Source: Methylophaga sp. (GTDB lineage: Bacteria > Pseudomonadota > Gammaproteobacteria > Nitrosococcales > Methylophagaceae). Taken from it: 64,000 bases of DNA. The notes beneath the pieces are model-generated. The model had not been told where the DNA came from and searched no databases. It was given only the letters and a program-made list of their open reading frames with translations. Positions within the stretch are counted from its first letter, which is position 1, and each line of letters starts with the position of its first letter. The DNA lies in the NCBI GenBank assembly GCA_002706095.1, contig PAJP01000021.1, positions 186,001-250,000 on the forward strand. Reading direction: 5' to 3'. The translations under genes and the position numbers were made by a program. Positions 30,778-38,012 of this stretch are shown piece by piece.

Positions 30778-31107
30778 ATGCACGCGATTATTCTCACAGT
30801 TCATATTATTGCCTGTCTTATGCTGATTGGATTTGTTCTGATTCAGCACGGTAAAGGCGCTGATGCAGGCGCTGCATTCGGTGGTGGCGGTGGTGGTGCC
30901 TCAGGCAGCTTGTTTGGCAGCCAAGGCTCGGCTTCATTTTTAAGTCGTGCGAGTGCTGTGCTGGCAACAATTTTCTTTATCACCAGCCTGACATTAGCCT
31001 ATTTTTCAGTCGATACACCAGGAAAGGCGAAAAGTGTGACAGAGTCTGTGCCTACAACAGAACAAAAAGTCGATAAAACACCTGCAGATTTGCCTGAATT
31101 ACCGTAG
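30778..31107 (+). CDS. secG: Preprotein translocase subunit SecG
   Basis: A 109-residue auxiliary subunit of the SecYEG channel, with two spans flanking a Gly-rich cytosolic loop (DAGAAFGGGGGGASGSLFGS) that is diagnostic of SecG. The hydrophilic tail after residue 85 is variable. Order tpiA-secG-tRNA-Leu is widespread in gammaproteobacteria, which supports the call. Confidence 0.95.
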   Translation: MHAIILTVHIIACLMLIGFVLIQHGKGADAGAAFGGGGGGASGSLFGSQGSASFLSRASAVLATIFFITSLTLAYFSVDTPGKAKSVTESVPTTEQKVDKTPADLPELP

Positions 31108-31130
31108 AATACGCAACCTTGATTACCCTT

Positions 31131-31215
31131 GCCGACGTGGTGGAATTGGTAGACACGCTATCTTGAGGGGGTAGTGCCTTCGGGTGTGCCGGTTCGACTC
31201 CGGCCGTCGGTACCA
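31131..31215 (+). tRNA. tRNA-Leu (anticodon GAG)
   Basis: An 85-nt class II tRNA with an encoded CCA end. The acceptor arms GCCGACG and CGTCGGT pair, the anticodon stem CTATC/GGTAG encloses the loop TTGAGGG (anticodon GAG, reading CUC and CUU), there is a long variable arm, and the T arm is GCCGGTTCGACTCCGGC. Position behind secG matches leuU in Escherichia coli. Confidence 0.97.
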
Positions 31216-31224
31216 AATTAAAAC

Positions 31225-31251
31225 GCCTGACTTTCTGTCAGGCTTTTTTTT
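31225..31251 (+). terminator. Rho-independent terminator after tRNA-Leu
   Basis: GCCTGAC and GTCAGGC form a perfect 7-bp stem with a 5-nt loop, followed by eight T. It ends the tpiA-secG-tRNA transcript and marks the boundary between housekeeping genes and the polysaccharide locus. Confidence 0.95.
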
Positions 31252-31330
31252 GCCCAATGACTTTGTCAAAACAAAGAAATAATTAACTTTTACACTAATA
31301 AGACTAGGAATAATTGCTGAAGTCGGTAAT

Positions 31331-31346
31331 ATCTATTTCAATAGAT
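31331..31346. promoter_or_regulatory. Palindromic candidate operator upstream of cysC
   Basis: A 16-bp palindrome, ATCTATT-TC-AATAGAT, lies 35 bp before the cysC start codon. Fourteen bases of its reverse complement recur at 34500-34513, in the intergenic region in front of the first sorted-protein gene. Both copies are in leaders of the same locus, so a common regulator is plausible; none is identified. Confidence 0.35.
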
Positions 31347-31380
31347 TACTTACTTACTCAGATAAGGACGTTTTTTTACT

Positions 31381-31971
31381 ATGAATAACATTGTCTGGCA
31401 TAAACACAAAGTAGAAAAGTTAGACCGGTCAACACAAAAAAAACAAAAGCCATGTATTCTATGGTTTACAGGGCTCAGTGGCGCAGGCAAATCAACAGTT
31501 GCAGATGCGGTGGAACAAAAGTTGTTTGAGCTAGGACATCACACTTATTTACTTGATGGTGACAACGTCAGACACGGCTTGAATAAAGATCTAGGCTTTT
31601 CAGATGCTGACCGCGTTGAAAACATCAGACGTATCGGTGAAATGGCAAAGCTGTTTGCTGATGCTGGCCTCATTGTCATGAGTGCTTTCATTTCACCTTT
31701 CCGCAGTGATAGAAAACTGGTTCGAGATCTCGTTGAAGAGAAAGAATTTGTTGAAGTCTATATTTCCACCCCACTGAGTACTTGTGAACAACGCGATCCG
31801 AAAGGCCTATATAAAAAGGCAAGAAGTGGACAGATAAAAAATTTCACAGGTATAGATTCAGAATATGAAGCGCCGGTCTCCGCAGAAGTGACATTAAACA
31901 CTGCTGAGCTCAATGTGGATGAGTGTGTAGAGAGAGTGATTTCCTATCTAAAACAAAACGAGATAATTTAA
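31381..31971 (+). CDS. cysC: Adenylyl-sulfate kinase (APS kinase)
   Basis: A 196-residue kinase that phosphorylates APS to PAPS, the universal sulfate donor. The P-loop GLSGAGKST, the substrate loop [29 protein letters not shown] and ISPFRSDR are diagnostic. No sulfate adenylyltransferase (CysDN) or PAPS reductase lies nearby. The neighbours are a DHH phosphoesterase (5 nt downstream) and, 16 kb on, a sulfotransferase. The likely role is therefore PAPS supply for polysaccharide sulfation rather than, or besides, assimilation. Confidence 0.95.
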   Translation: MNNIVWHKHKVEKLDRSTQKKQKPCILWFTGLSGAGKSTVADAVEQKLFELGHHTYLLDGDNVRHGLNKDLGFSDADRVENIRRIGEMAKLFADAGLIVMSAFISPFRSDRKLVRDLVEEKEFVEVYISTPLSTCEQRDPKGLYKKARSGQIKNFTGIDSEYEAPVSAEVTLNTAELNVDECVERVISYLKQNEII

Positions 31972-31976
31972 AATCC

Positions 31977-32951
31977 ATGACCAACTTTGATGTTTTTAAT
32001 GGCGATGCTGACGGTATATGTGCCTTAGTTCAATTAAGACTGGCCAACCCAAGTAAGACAGAACTAATTACAGGCGTTAAGCGAGATATCAAATTACTGA
32101 GCAGGGTGGATGTTGAAAATGCATCAAAAGTCACTGTTTTAGATATATCAATGCAGAAAAACCGCGAAGCATTGTTAAATTTGTTATCAAATGATGTTGA
32201 TGTCTTTTATGCCGATCACCACAATCCAGGCGATCAAATCAGTCATCCGCGTTTAGAGGCGTTGATTGATATGCACCCCAATAAATGCACAGCATTAATT
32301 GTCAATGAGCACCTCAATCATGCCTATGAGCTATGGGCAATCACGGCAGCTTTTGGTGATAATCTATCTAGTGTTGCCGAGGAGTATGCAAAGGAACTAC
32401 ACCTCACTGAAACTCAGACAATCAAACTCAAAACCTTAGGGCAGCATATTAATTACAATGGCTATGGTGCGAGTCTGGATGATTTGTTTTTTGCACCTGA
32501 TGAACTCTATAGACAATGTGTATACTATTCATCACCTTTAGATTTTATTAATGAAAATACAGAGATAATGGAGACTCTGGATTCTGGCTATAACTCAGAT
32601 TTGTCTCAAGCACAGCAGCAGAAAATGAGTTATGAGAGCGATATGGTAGGCGTTATTACCCTACCTGACGATAAATGGGCGAGACGTATTAGCGGGACCT
32701 ACAGCAACTACTTGAGTAACCAGTTTCCTTCTCGAGCACATTTAATTCTTACAGAAATACCTGATTCAGCCGCTTATGTCGTGAGTATCAGAGCGCCTAA
32801 AATACGTCAGGAAGGAGCAGATTTTATTGCAGGTCAGTTCGACACAGGTGGCGGCAGAAAAGCAGCAGCAGGCATAAACTTATTACAAGAAACTGAGCTT
32901 GCAAGACTAATTTCTACTGTTCAGGACTATTACAGTAGCAATATCAACTAA
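31977..32951 (+). CDS. DHH-family phosphoesterase, possible PAP phosphatase
   Basis: About 324 residues. It shows the DHH superfamily layout: an N-terminal Asp motif (FNGDADGICAL), a central ADHHNPG (Asp80-His81-His82) and a C-terminal DHHA1-type GGG segment (QFDTGGGRKAAAGIN). Relatives include NrnA, which hydrolyses nanoRNA and pAp, and RecJ and PPases; the size suits the NrnA type. It is placed directly behind cysC. Sulfotransferases release PAP, so hydrolysis of PAP is an attractive role, but this is inferred from context. I start at MTNFDVFNG; the frame extends upstream into cysC. Confidence 0.75.
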   Translation: MTNFDVFNGDADGICALVQLRLANPSKTELITGVKRDIKLLSRVDVENASKVTVLDISMQKNREALLNLLSNDVDVFYADHHNPGDQISHPRLEALIDMHPNKCTALIVNEHLNHAYELWAITAAFGDNLSSVAEEYAKELHLTETQTIKLKTLGQHINYNGYGASLDDLFFAPDELYRQCVYYSSPLDFINENTEIMETLDSGYNSDLSQAQQQKMSYESDMVGVITLPDDKWARRISGTYSNYLSNQFPSRAHLILTEIPDSAAYVVSIRAPKIRQEGADFIAGQFDTGGGRKAAAGINLLQETELARLISTVQDYYSSNIN

Positions 32952-33011
32952 TACAAAGTCATTTATACTTATAATCAAAAGACTAAAAAACGATAGGATA
33001 AATTAGCACAG

Positions 33012-34421
33012 ATGGCTCAGGGCAGGATCAGACAATACGATGCAAAAATTAATGCCATATCAAGACTGATTGATAGCGGTATTATCCTGCTAACGTTTTT
33101 AGCATTATTCGATATTTTCCATGCGACCTGGGATGTACTTTACATCTGGAGTCTTCTGTTCGCTATTGTATTGTTTAACTTCTTTGCTGAGTCACAAGAT
33201 GCCTACCGCTCGTGGCGAGGCACGGCGTTAAGAGAAGAAGTCTCTGCCGTCATGTTTTCATGGTTTACCAGTGTTTTCATTCTGGTCATGATTGATATCT
33301 TCTTTATCCATTCTGGCACCTACCTCGATAGCTTTGTCTTCTTATGGTTTTTACTGACACCTATAGAGTTAATTTCCTGGCATGCCATTGTAAGAACGTC
33401 ATTGGCTATTCTTCGAGCTCGAGGTGTAAATACCAGAAATGTGGCTATTGTCGGTGAAACAACGCTAGGTAAGCGCTTAGAACGTGCATTTAACGAAATG
33501 GATTGGTCTGGATTTAGACTGGTTGGATACTATGATGACCGGTCACAAAAACGGGTAGAAACAGAACCTAATCTGGTCGTAACAAATAATAAAGCAGGTG
33601 ATTTCAATCAACTCATTGAAGATTGTAAGGCAGGGAAGGTGGATACTGTTTACATCACCTTGGCTATGTCTGCTGAGCATAGAATCAGACACATTACTGA
33701 GCTATTAGCCGATAGTACGGCTTCTGTATATCTTGTTCCGGACTTATTCACATTTAACTTGCTTAATTCCAGGTGGGTTGATTACCAAGGAATTACCGCC
33801 ATTTCAGTCTATGAAACCCCTTTTGCTGGTATCGACAGTATCCTTAAACGGCTGGAAGATATTATCCTAAGCAGCCTTATTCTGACGATGATCGCTATTC
33901 CTATGATGGTGATTGCCGCAGGGGTTAAATTGACATCTAAGGGCCCTGTGTTTTTCAAGCAAACACGCTATGGCATGGATGGTGAAAAAATTAAAGTCTG
34001 GAAATTCCGCACGATGACGGTAACAGAAGATGGAGATACTGTCACACAGGCACAAAAGAATGATAGCCGTATCACACCATTTGGCGGTTTTTTGAGAAGA
34101 ACATCATTGGATGAGTTACCTCAATTCTTTAATTCATTGGGCGGAAGCATGTCCATTGTAGGCCCACGGCCTCATGCTGTAGCACATAACGAACAATACC
34201 GCGCTCAGATTCAAGGGTATATGTTGAGACATAAAGTCAAACCAGGTATTACGGGCTTAGCCCAGATAAATGGCTTTAGGGGGGAAACTGATACCTTGGA
34301 CAAAATGCAAGGTCGCGTGCATTACGATTTAAAATATATCCAGAACTGGTCATTGTTATTAGATATTGAGATTATTTTCTTAACGATATTCAAAGGGTTT
34401 GTGGGTAAAAATGCCTATTGA
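33012..34421 (+). CDS. Undecaprenyl-phosphate sugar phosphotransferase (WcaJ/EpsE-like initiating transferase)
   Basis: A 469-residue initiating enzyme that moves a sugar-1-phosphate, commonly glucose, from UDP-sugar to undecaprenyl phosphate at the inner membrane. The N-terminal half has four spans, then a CoA-binding-like Rossmann segment (NVAIVGETTLGKRLERAF), then a fifth hydrophobic segment (SSLILTMIAIPMMVIAAG) and the catalytic bacterial sugar transferase domain (KQTRYGMDG, KVWKFRTM, RRTSLDELPQFFNSL, MSIVGPRP, KPGITGLAQING). This layout is the polyisoprenyl-phosphate hexose-1-phosphate transferase family. It commits repeat-unit synthesis in this locus. Confidence 0.93.
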   Translation: MAQGRIRQYDAKINAISRLIDSGIILLTFLALFDIFHATWDVLYIWSLLFAIVLFNFFAESQDAYRSWRGTALREEVSAVMFSWFTSVFILVMIDIFFIHSGTYLDSFVFLWFLLTPIELISWHAIVRTSLAILRARGVNTRNVAIVGETTLGKRLERAFNEMDWSGFRLVGYYDDRSQKRVETEPNLVVTNNKAGDFNQLIEDCKAGKVDTVYITLAMSAEHRIRHITELLADSTASVYLVPDLFTFNLLNSRWVDYQGITAISVYETPFAGIDSILKRLEDIILSSLILTMIAIPMMVIAAGVKLTSKGPVFFKQTRYGMDGEKIKVWKFRTMTVTEDGDTVTQAQKNDSRITPFGGFLRRTSLDELPQFFNSLGGSMSIVGPRPHAVAHNEQYRAQIQGYMLRHKVKPGITGLAQINGFRGETDTLDKMQGRVHYDLKYIQNWSLLLDIEIIFLTIFKGFVGKNAY

Positions 34422-34499
34422 ATTCCCGACTGAGTATCAGTAGTTTTACTTAGGAAAATAAACTTGTTGCCTGCAATGAGACACGGTATCATATAACTA

Positions 34500-34513
34500 C
34501 TATTGAAATAGAT
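34500..34513. promoter_or_regulatory. Second copy of the cysC-upstream palindrome
   Basis: CTATTGAAATAGAT here equals 14 nt of the reverse complement of the palindrome at 31331-31346. A further half-like match, TTTCAATAG, lies at 34557-34565, and a 6-bp inverted repeat GATAAC-ACTT-GTTATC at 34533-34548. This 349-bp intergenic stretch (34422-34770) holds these sites, a longer inverted repeat and the first riboswitch-like leader; no gene is seen. Confidence 0.35.
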
Positions 34514-34625
34514 GCATCAATCATCGATGCCAGATAACACTTGTTATCGTCATTATTTTCAATAGCAATCAGAACAATAGACATCAACGGTGATGGCTTT
34601 GTAGCAAGATCTTAATCATATGATC

Positions 34626-34658
34626 TTACACAACGTCAGCGGGTTAGATGTTGTGTAA
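34626..34658. repeat. Perfect 9-bp inverted repeat in front of riboswitch 1
   Basis: TTACACAAC (34626-34634) and GTTGTGTAA (34650-34658) are perfectly complementary with a 15-nt loop, and the right arm ends 2 nt before the aptamer. A different perfect inverted repeat occupies the corresponding place before the second aptamer. It could be an operator in the promoter or an RNA stem at the 5' end of the leader. Confidence 0.55.
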
Positions 34659-34660
34659 TT

Positions 34661-34732
34661 AAAGCCAAACTCGCTGTGAGGCGGGGTCGGAAAGCCACAG
34701 ATCTTTAAACTTTTAAAGATGGCTGGGTTGCA
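34661..34732 (+). promoter_or_regulatory. GEMM-I (cyclic-di-GMP class I) riboswitch-like leader 1
   Basis: The sequence follows the GEMM-I plan: a 5' GCCAAA strand; a hairpin CUCGCU-GUGA-GGCGGG closed by a GNRA tetraloop; a joining GUCGGAAAGCC; a second helix AUCUUUAA/UUAAAGAU; then GGCUGGGUUGC. Compared with copy 2 the first hairpin keeps pairing (C-G to U-G) and keeps a GNRA loop (GCGA to GUGA), which supports a functional RNA. Downstream, CUUAUGCAUAAG overlaps the AAGGAAG ribosome site, so translational control is likely. The ligand, c-di-GMP or cGAMP, cannot be decided by eye. Confidence 0.75.
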
Positions 34733-34770
34733 TTGCTTGTTTTTTCAACTTATGCATAAGGAAGTTTATT

Positions 34771-35259
34771 ATGAAAAAAGCGATGCTATTTGTCGTAGCT
34801 TTATTGTTTTCAGTAAGTGTTAACGCCGCGACGTTATCTCTGTCTGAAGTAAGTTCATCTGTCGCAAGTCAAAGTGCTGATGTCACATCTGGTTCAGTTG
34901 TATTAGGTAGTGGTACAGTTTCTACTGCTGGTACTTGGAGTTCTGAGTTTGCATTATCAACTGACGAAGCTACACCAGTTGTGATTGCATGGTCATTTAA
35001 TCCAGCGATTACTGGTGCCACATTAGTATTCGGTACATTGGGTGACACAGTGTCATATGCAATTACCGATGACTTCAGTTTCACTGCTATGCTGACTGCT
35101 GGCACAAACTACATCTTAAAAATCATTGATGCGACTTCAGGTGTGGTTAAATATGACGTATCAGTATCTGCAGTACCTGTTCCAGCTGCATTATTCTTGT
35201 TTGCCCCTGCCTTATTAGGCTTTTTGGGTATGCGTAGAAAAACAGCTGTTGCAGCGTAA
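34771..35259 (+). CDS. VPLPA/PEP-CTERM sorted surface protein 1
   Basis: A 162-residue secreted protein with a signal peptide (MKKAMLFVVALLFSVSVNA) and, at the end, a sorting signal: VPVPA, a hydrophobic span (ALFLFAPALLGFLG) and the basic MRRK followed by a short TAVAA tail. This is the VPLPA-type PEP-CTERM domain cleaved by exosortases. The middle is rich in Ser, Thr, Val and Gly, predicted beta, of unknown function. A riboswitch-like leader precedes it (SD AAGGA 8 nt before ATG) and a strong terminator follows. It is paralogous to the next gene. Confidence 0.88.
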   Translation: MKKAMLFVVALLFSVSVNAATLSLSEVSSSVASQSADVTSGSVVLGSGTVSTAGTWSSEFALSTDEATPVVIAWSFNPAITGATLVFGTLGDTVSYAITDDFSFTAMLTAGTNYILKIIDATSGVVKYDVSVSAVPVPAALFLFAPALLGFLGMRRKTAVAA

Positions 35260-35280
35260 GTAAAAGTTACACAAAATTAA

Positions 35281-35309
35281 AAAAGGGAGCTTAAGCTCCC
35301 TTTTTTATT
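35281..35309 (+). terminator. Rho-independent terminator after sorted protein 1
   Basis: AAAAGGGAGCTT and AAGCTCCCTTTTTT form a GC-rich palindromic stem with flanking A and T runs. It isolates gene 1 as a monocistronic unit. The rest of the 319-bp gap to gene 2 holds an inverted repeat and the second aptamer. Confidence 0.95.
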
Positions 35310-35439
35310 GGAATTATATTATCCTTCAATATAGTATTTTATTAAGCACGAAAATTAATCATAGACATTGTACCAAGGTACAATAGACACGAACTCGATT
35401 GGACTCGTAAGATGAAACCATCTGAAAAGTCAGATAGGT

Positions 35440-35466
35440 AATTATCAAACTAACAATTTGATAATT
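35440..35466. repeat. Perfect 10-bp inverted repeat in front of riboswitch 2
   Basis: AATTATCAAA (35440-35449) and TTTGATAATT (35457-35466) are perfectly complementary with a 7-nt loop, ending a few bases before the second aptamer. Its sequence is unrelated to the repeat before aptamer 1, but its position is equivalent. Confidence 0.55.
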
Positions 35467-35471
35467 GATTT

Positions 35472-35542
35472 AAAGCCAAACTCGCCGCGAGGCGGGGTCG
35501 GAAAGCCACAGATCTTTGTGTATAAAGATGGCTGGGTTGCAT
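35472..35542 (+). promoter_or_regulatory. GEMM-I (cyclic-di-GMP class I) riboswitch-like leader 2
   Basis: Second copy of the leader at 34661. The GNRA hairpin is CUCGCC-GCGA-GGCGGG (six pairs), followed by GUCGGAAAGCC, the helix AUCUUU/AAAGAU with a different loop, and GGCUGGGUUGC. The loop of the second helix differs in length and sequence from copy 1 while the stem is kept. The 3' part up to the start codon is nearly identical in both copies, including the CUUAUGCAUAAGGAAG segment that overlaps the ribosome site. Confidence 0.77.
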
Positions 35543-35578
35543 TGCTTGTTTATTAACTTATGCATAAGGAAGTTTATT

Positions 35579-36094
35579 ATGAAAAAAGCGATGCTATTTT
35601 TTGTAGCTCTTTTGTTTTCGGTCAGTGTTAATGCTGCAACATTGACTCTTACTGGTGTAGGGTCAAGTGGCGCAACACAGTCAGTTGATGTCAATAATAA
35701 CAGTACTGTATTAGCTGGTGGAACAGTTGGTGAAGTGACAAGTTGGTCTTCACTGTTTGATCTTTCATCAGATGACAACACCGCAGTCAAAGTGGAATGG
35801 TCTTTCAACCCGTTCGCAGCTTTAACAGGGGCTACATTAGTATTTGGTGAGTTAGATTTAGGTGGAGATTATTTACCTGGCGCACAAACTTTTGATATTA
35901 CTGGCGACTTTAGTTTCACAGCATTTTTAACAGCTGGCGTTGTTTATGGTTTAGATATTATTGATGCATCTTCTAACATCCTAAAATATGATGTGTCAGT
36001 ATCTGCCGTACCAGTACCAGCAGCATTATTCTTGTTTGCCCCTGCTTTATTAGGCTTCTTAGGGCTTAGAAGAAAATCAGCAGTTGCTGCATAA
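35579..36094 (+). CDS. VPLPA/PEP-CTERM sorted surface protein 2
   Basis: A 171-residue paralogue of the preceding sorted protein. The signal peptide (MKKAMLFFVALLFSVSVNA) and the C-terminal signal (VSAVPVPAALFLFAPALLG then LRRKSAVAA) are almost identical, while the central domain has diverged and carries an extra FGELDLGGDYLPGAQ-like insertion. An open frame reaches 21 codons further upstream, but that part encodes the riboswitch, so I start at the ATG with AAGGAAG. It should be secreted by Sec and processed by an exosortase not present in this window. Confidence 0.88.
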   Translation: MKKAMLFFVALLFSVSVNAATLTLTGVGSSGATQSVDVNNNSTVLAGGTVGEVTSWSSLFDLSSDDNTAVKVEWSFNPFAALTGATLVFGELDLGGDYLPGAQTFDITGDFSFTAFLTAGVVYGLDIIDASSNILKYDVSVSAVPVPAALFLFAPALLGFLGLRRKSAVAA

Positions 36095-36139
36095 GAATTA
36101 AGATTCATATTAACAGTAACTTACTGTAACAAAATGAAA

Positions 36140-36164
36140 GGGAGCAAAAGCTCCCTTTTTTTTT
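36140..36164 (+). terminator. Rho-independent terminator after sorted protein 2
   Basis: GGGAGC-AAAA-GCTCCC is followed by nine T. It is similar to the terminator after the first paralogue, so the duplicated unit comprised leader, gene and terminator. Confidence 0.95.
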
Positions 36165-36222
36165 GAAAAATAGAGTGTTAATATCAAATTTGAATGTCAT
36201 TTATAGATAAGGATTTTCCCTC

Positions 36223-36774
36223 ATGTCAAAACGCTTCATTTTCTTCTTTTTGATTCTCACTTCCCTATTTTCCTCAAGCGTCTTTGCAGACCAGCGTTAT
36301 CTATTAAATTCGGGCGATATCCTAGATATTTCAGTATGGAATGAGGAAGCGTTACAAAAACAAGCCGTCGTGCTGCCAGACGGTATTATTACTTTCCCAC
36401 TAGCCGGTGAAATTGTTGCTAAAGATAAAACAGTAGCTGACGTCGAAGAAGAATTAACCAAAAAACTCAGTGAATACTTAGCTGATCCTGTTGTCACACT
36501 CTCTGTTACTAGCGTTGAAGGTAATAGGGTACACATTCTGGGCAAAGTCCTAAATCCAGGTTCGTTTGTAATGAATCAACCTCTGGATGCTATGCAGGCT
36601 TTAAGCTTAGCTGGTGGATTATCTCCATATGCAGAAGAAAATAACATTATCGTGCTACGAAGAGACGGCACAACTCAACAAGTCTTACCGGTGAAATATG
36701 CTGAAATAAAAAAAGGTAAAGCACTGAATACCAATATCACACTAGAAAGCGGTGACGTCATCATCGTACCTTAA
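36223..36774 (+). CDS. Wza-like polysaccharide export protein
   Basis: A 183-residue periplasmic/outer-membrane export protein. A signal peptide (ending VFA) precedes a Poly_export domain (LLNSGDILDISVWNEE, LPDGIITFPLAGEI) and an SLBB-like domain (VHILGKVLNPGSFVM, ALSLAGGLSPYAEENNI). It lacks a lipobox and the C-terminal helical barrel of Wza, typical of the short proteins in exosortase-associated loci. It probably works with the barrel protein encoded next. Confidence 0.92.
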   Translation: MSKRFIFFFLILTSLFSSSVFADQRYLLNSGDILDISVWNEEALQKQAVVLPDGIITFPLAGEIVAKDKTVADVEEELTKKLSEYLADPVVTLSVTSVEGNRVHILGKVLNPGSFVMNQPLDAMQALSLAGGLSPYAEENNIIVLRRDGTTQQVLPVKYAEIKKGKALNTNITLESGDVIIVP

Positions 36775-36801
36775 GCAGAATAATAGCTGAGAAGCGTGTC
36801 A

Positions 36802-37989
36802 ATGATAAAATATATTCCGCTACTGTTGCCTATGTTACTAAGCAACACTGCGTCGGCAGCTGAATGGGTATTTAATGCTCAGGCAGATCCTAAATTTAAA
36901 TACGATGATAATGAACTACTACGAGAAGATGAGTTAGATGACTTTAGCTTGAACATTGATCCAACCCTTTCACTAACTCGCTCATTAGAGAACTCGACAT
37001 CTGAAATACGTCTCGGGTATAGAATTAGTCGATATCAAGACTTAAAAGAACTTGATAAAGAAAATCCATTTGCGAGTTTTAATACGACTTATGCCACTGA
37101 GCGAAGTACTTACGGACTGAAATTAGACTATGCTGAACGTGAGTCACGGGATATTGCTGAAGAGGATACAGCTGACTTCAGTAATATTTCTACAACGATT
37201 ACAAAGAGTATCTCACCATCATTTAGTTACAGGCTAACTGAGCTAGATACCATAAGCACGAGTTTATCTTATCAAACGCGTAAGCAATCTGATGACTCAA
37301 GCAACAATAACTCAATTCTTGGATCGTCATCTAACCTCACAGATAATGAAACAGCTAGTTTGAACTTAGCTTGGCAGCATCAATACACAGAAAGATTAAA
37401 TGGTGGCTTATCGTTTACCTACGTTAATTATCAAGCTGAATCAGATAGGCTCGATAATCAATATGATTCCTATTCACTGGGTTTGACTAGTGAATATCAA
37501 CTGTCTGAACTTTGGTCGGTCAATGGCTTACTGGGTGCACGTTATCTGGATAGTGTAAATAGCCCGGTAATAGGTCCAGAAACATCAGACCAAAGTACAG
37601 GGTTAGATTACTCAGTCAGCACAACCCGAGAAGATGAGCTGAATAGTTATACCTTATCTGCAAGTAGATCATTAACACCTTCAAGTGAGGGGGATGTCAA
37701 TGAGCAAGATGCCTACACCATTACTTATCGTAGAAACTTCACAGAAAAGCTTACAGGTAACTTATCTGCGAGCTATCGTAAATATAGTAGTGCTGATGAT
37801 TTAGATAGCACAGAAACAAAATATTTTGATTTTTCACCTAGTTTATCTTGGAAGTTAGATGAAGACTGGTCCCTTGTTTTTGGATACAGGTATCGAAGTG
37901 TCGATGAATCAGACGGAAAGAATGTAGATGGCAATGCACTCACATTCAACATCGATTACAATTGGAATGGTATTCGTTTTTCTCGCTAA
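36802..37989 (+). CDS. Outer-membrane beta-barrel protein of the exosortase-linked EPS system
   Basis: About 395 residues with a signal peptide (MIKYIPLLLPMLLSNTASA) and then alternating, aromatic-rich strands through to a terminal strand ending NGIRFSR, as in outer-membrane barrels. Position between the short export protein and the chain-length protein is that of the PEP-CTERM system-associated outer-membrane proteins (TIGR03016-like). It could form the outer-membrane passage missing from the short Wza-like protein. A GTG two codons upstream is possible, but GAGAAG is better spaced for this ATG. Confidence 0.8.
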   Translation: MIKYIPLLLPMLLSNTASAAEWVFNAQADPKFKYDDNELLREDELDDFSLNIDPTLSLTRSLENSTSEIRLGYRISRYQDLKELDKENPFASFNTTYATERSTYGLKLDYAERESRDIAEEDTADFSNISTTITKSISPSFSYRLTELDTISTSLSYQTRKQSDDSSNNNSILGSSSNLTDNETASLNLAWQHQYTERLNGGLSFTYVNYQAESDRLDNQYDSYSLGLTSEYQLSELWSVNGLLGARYLDSVNSPVIGPETSDQSTGLDYSVSTTREDELNSYTLSASRSLTPSSEGDVNEQDAYTITYRRNFTEKLTGNLSASYRKYSSADDLDSTETKYFDFSPSLSWKLDEDWSLVFGYRYRSVDESDGKNVDGNALTFNIDYNWNGIRFSR

Positions 37990-38012
37990 ATCACAGCAAA
38001 GAGCAATAATAA

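Noticed and set aside
35516..35578. 21-codon extension of sorted protein 2
   Set aside because: It translates the riboswitch and leader; the first paralogue and the signal peptide place the start at 35579.
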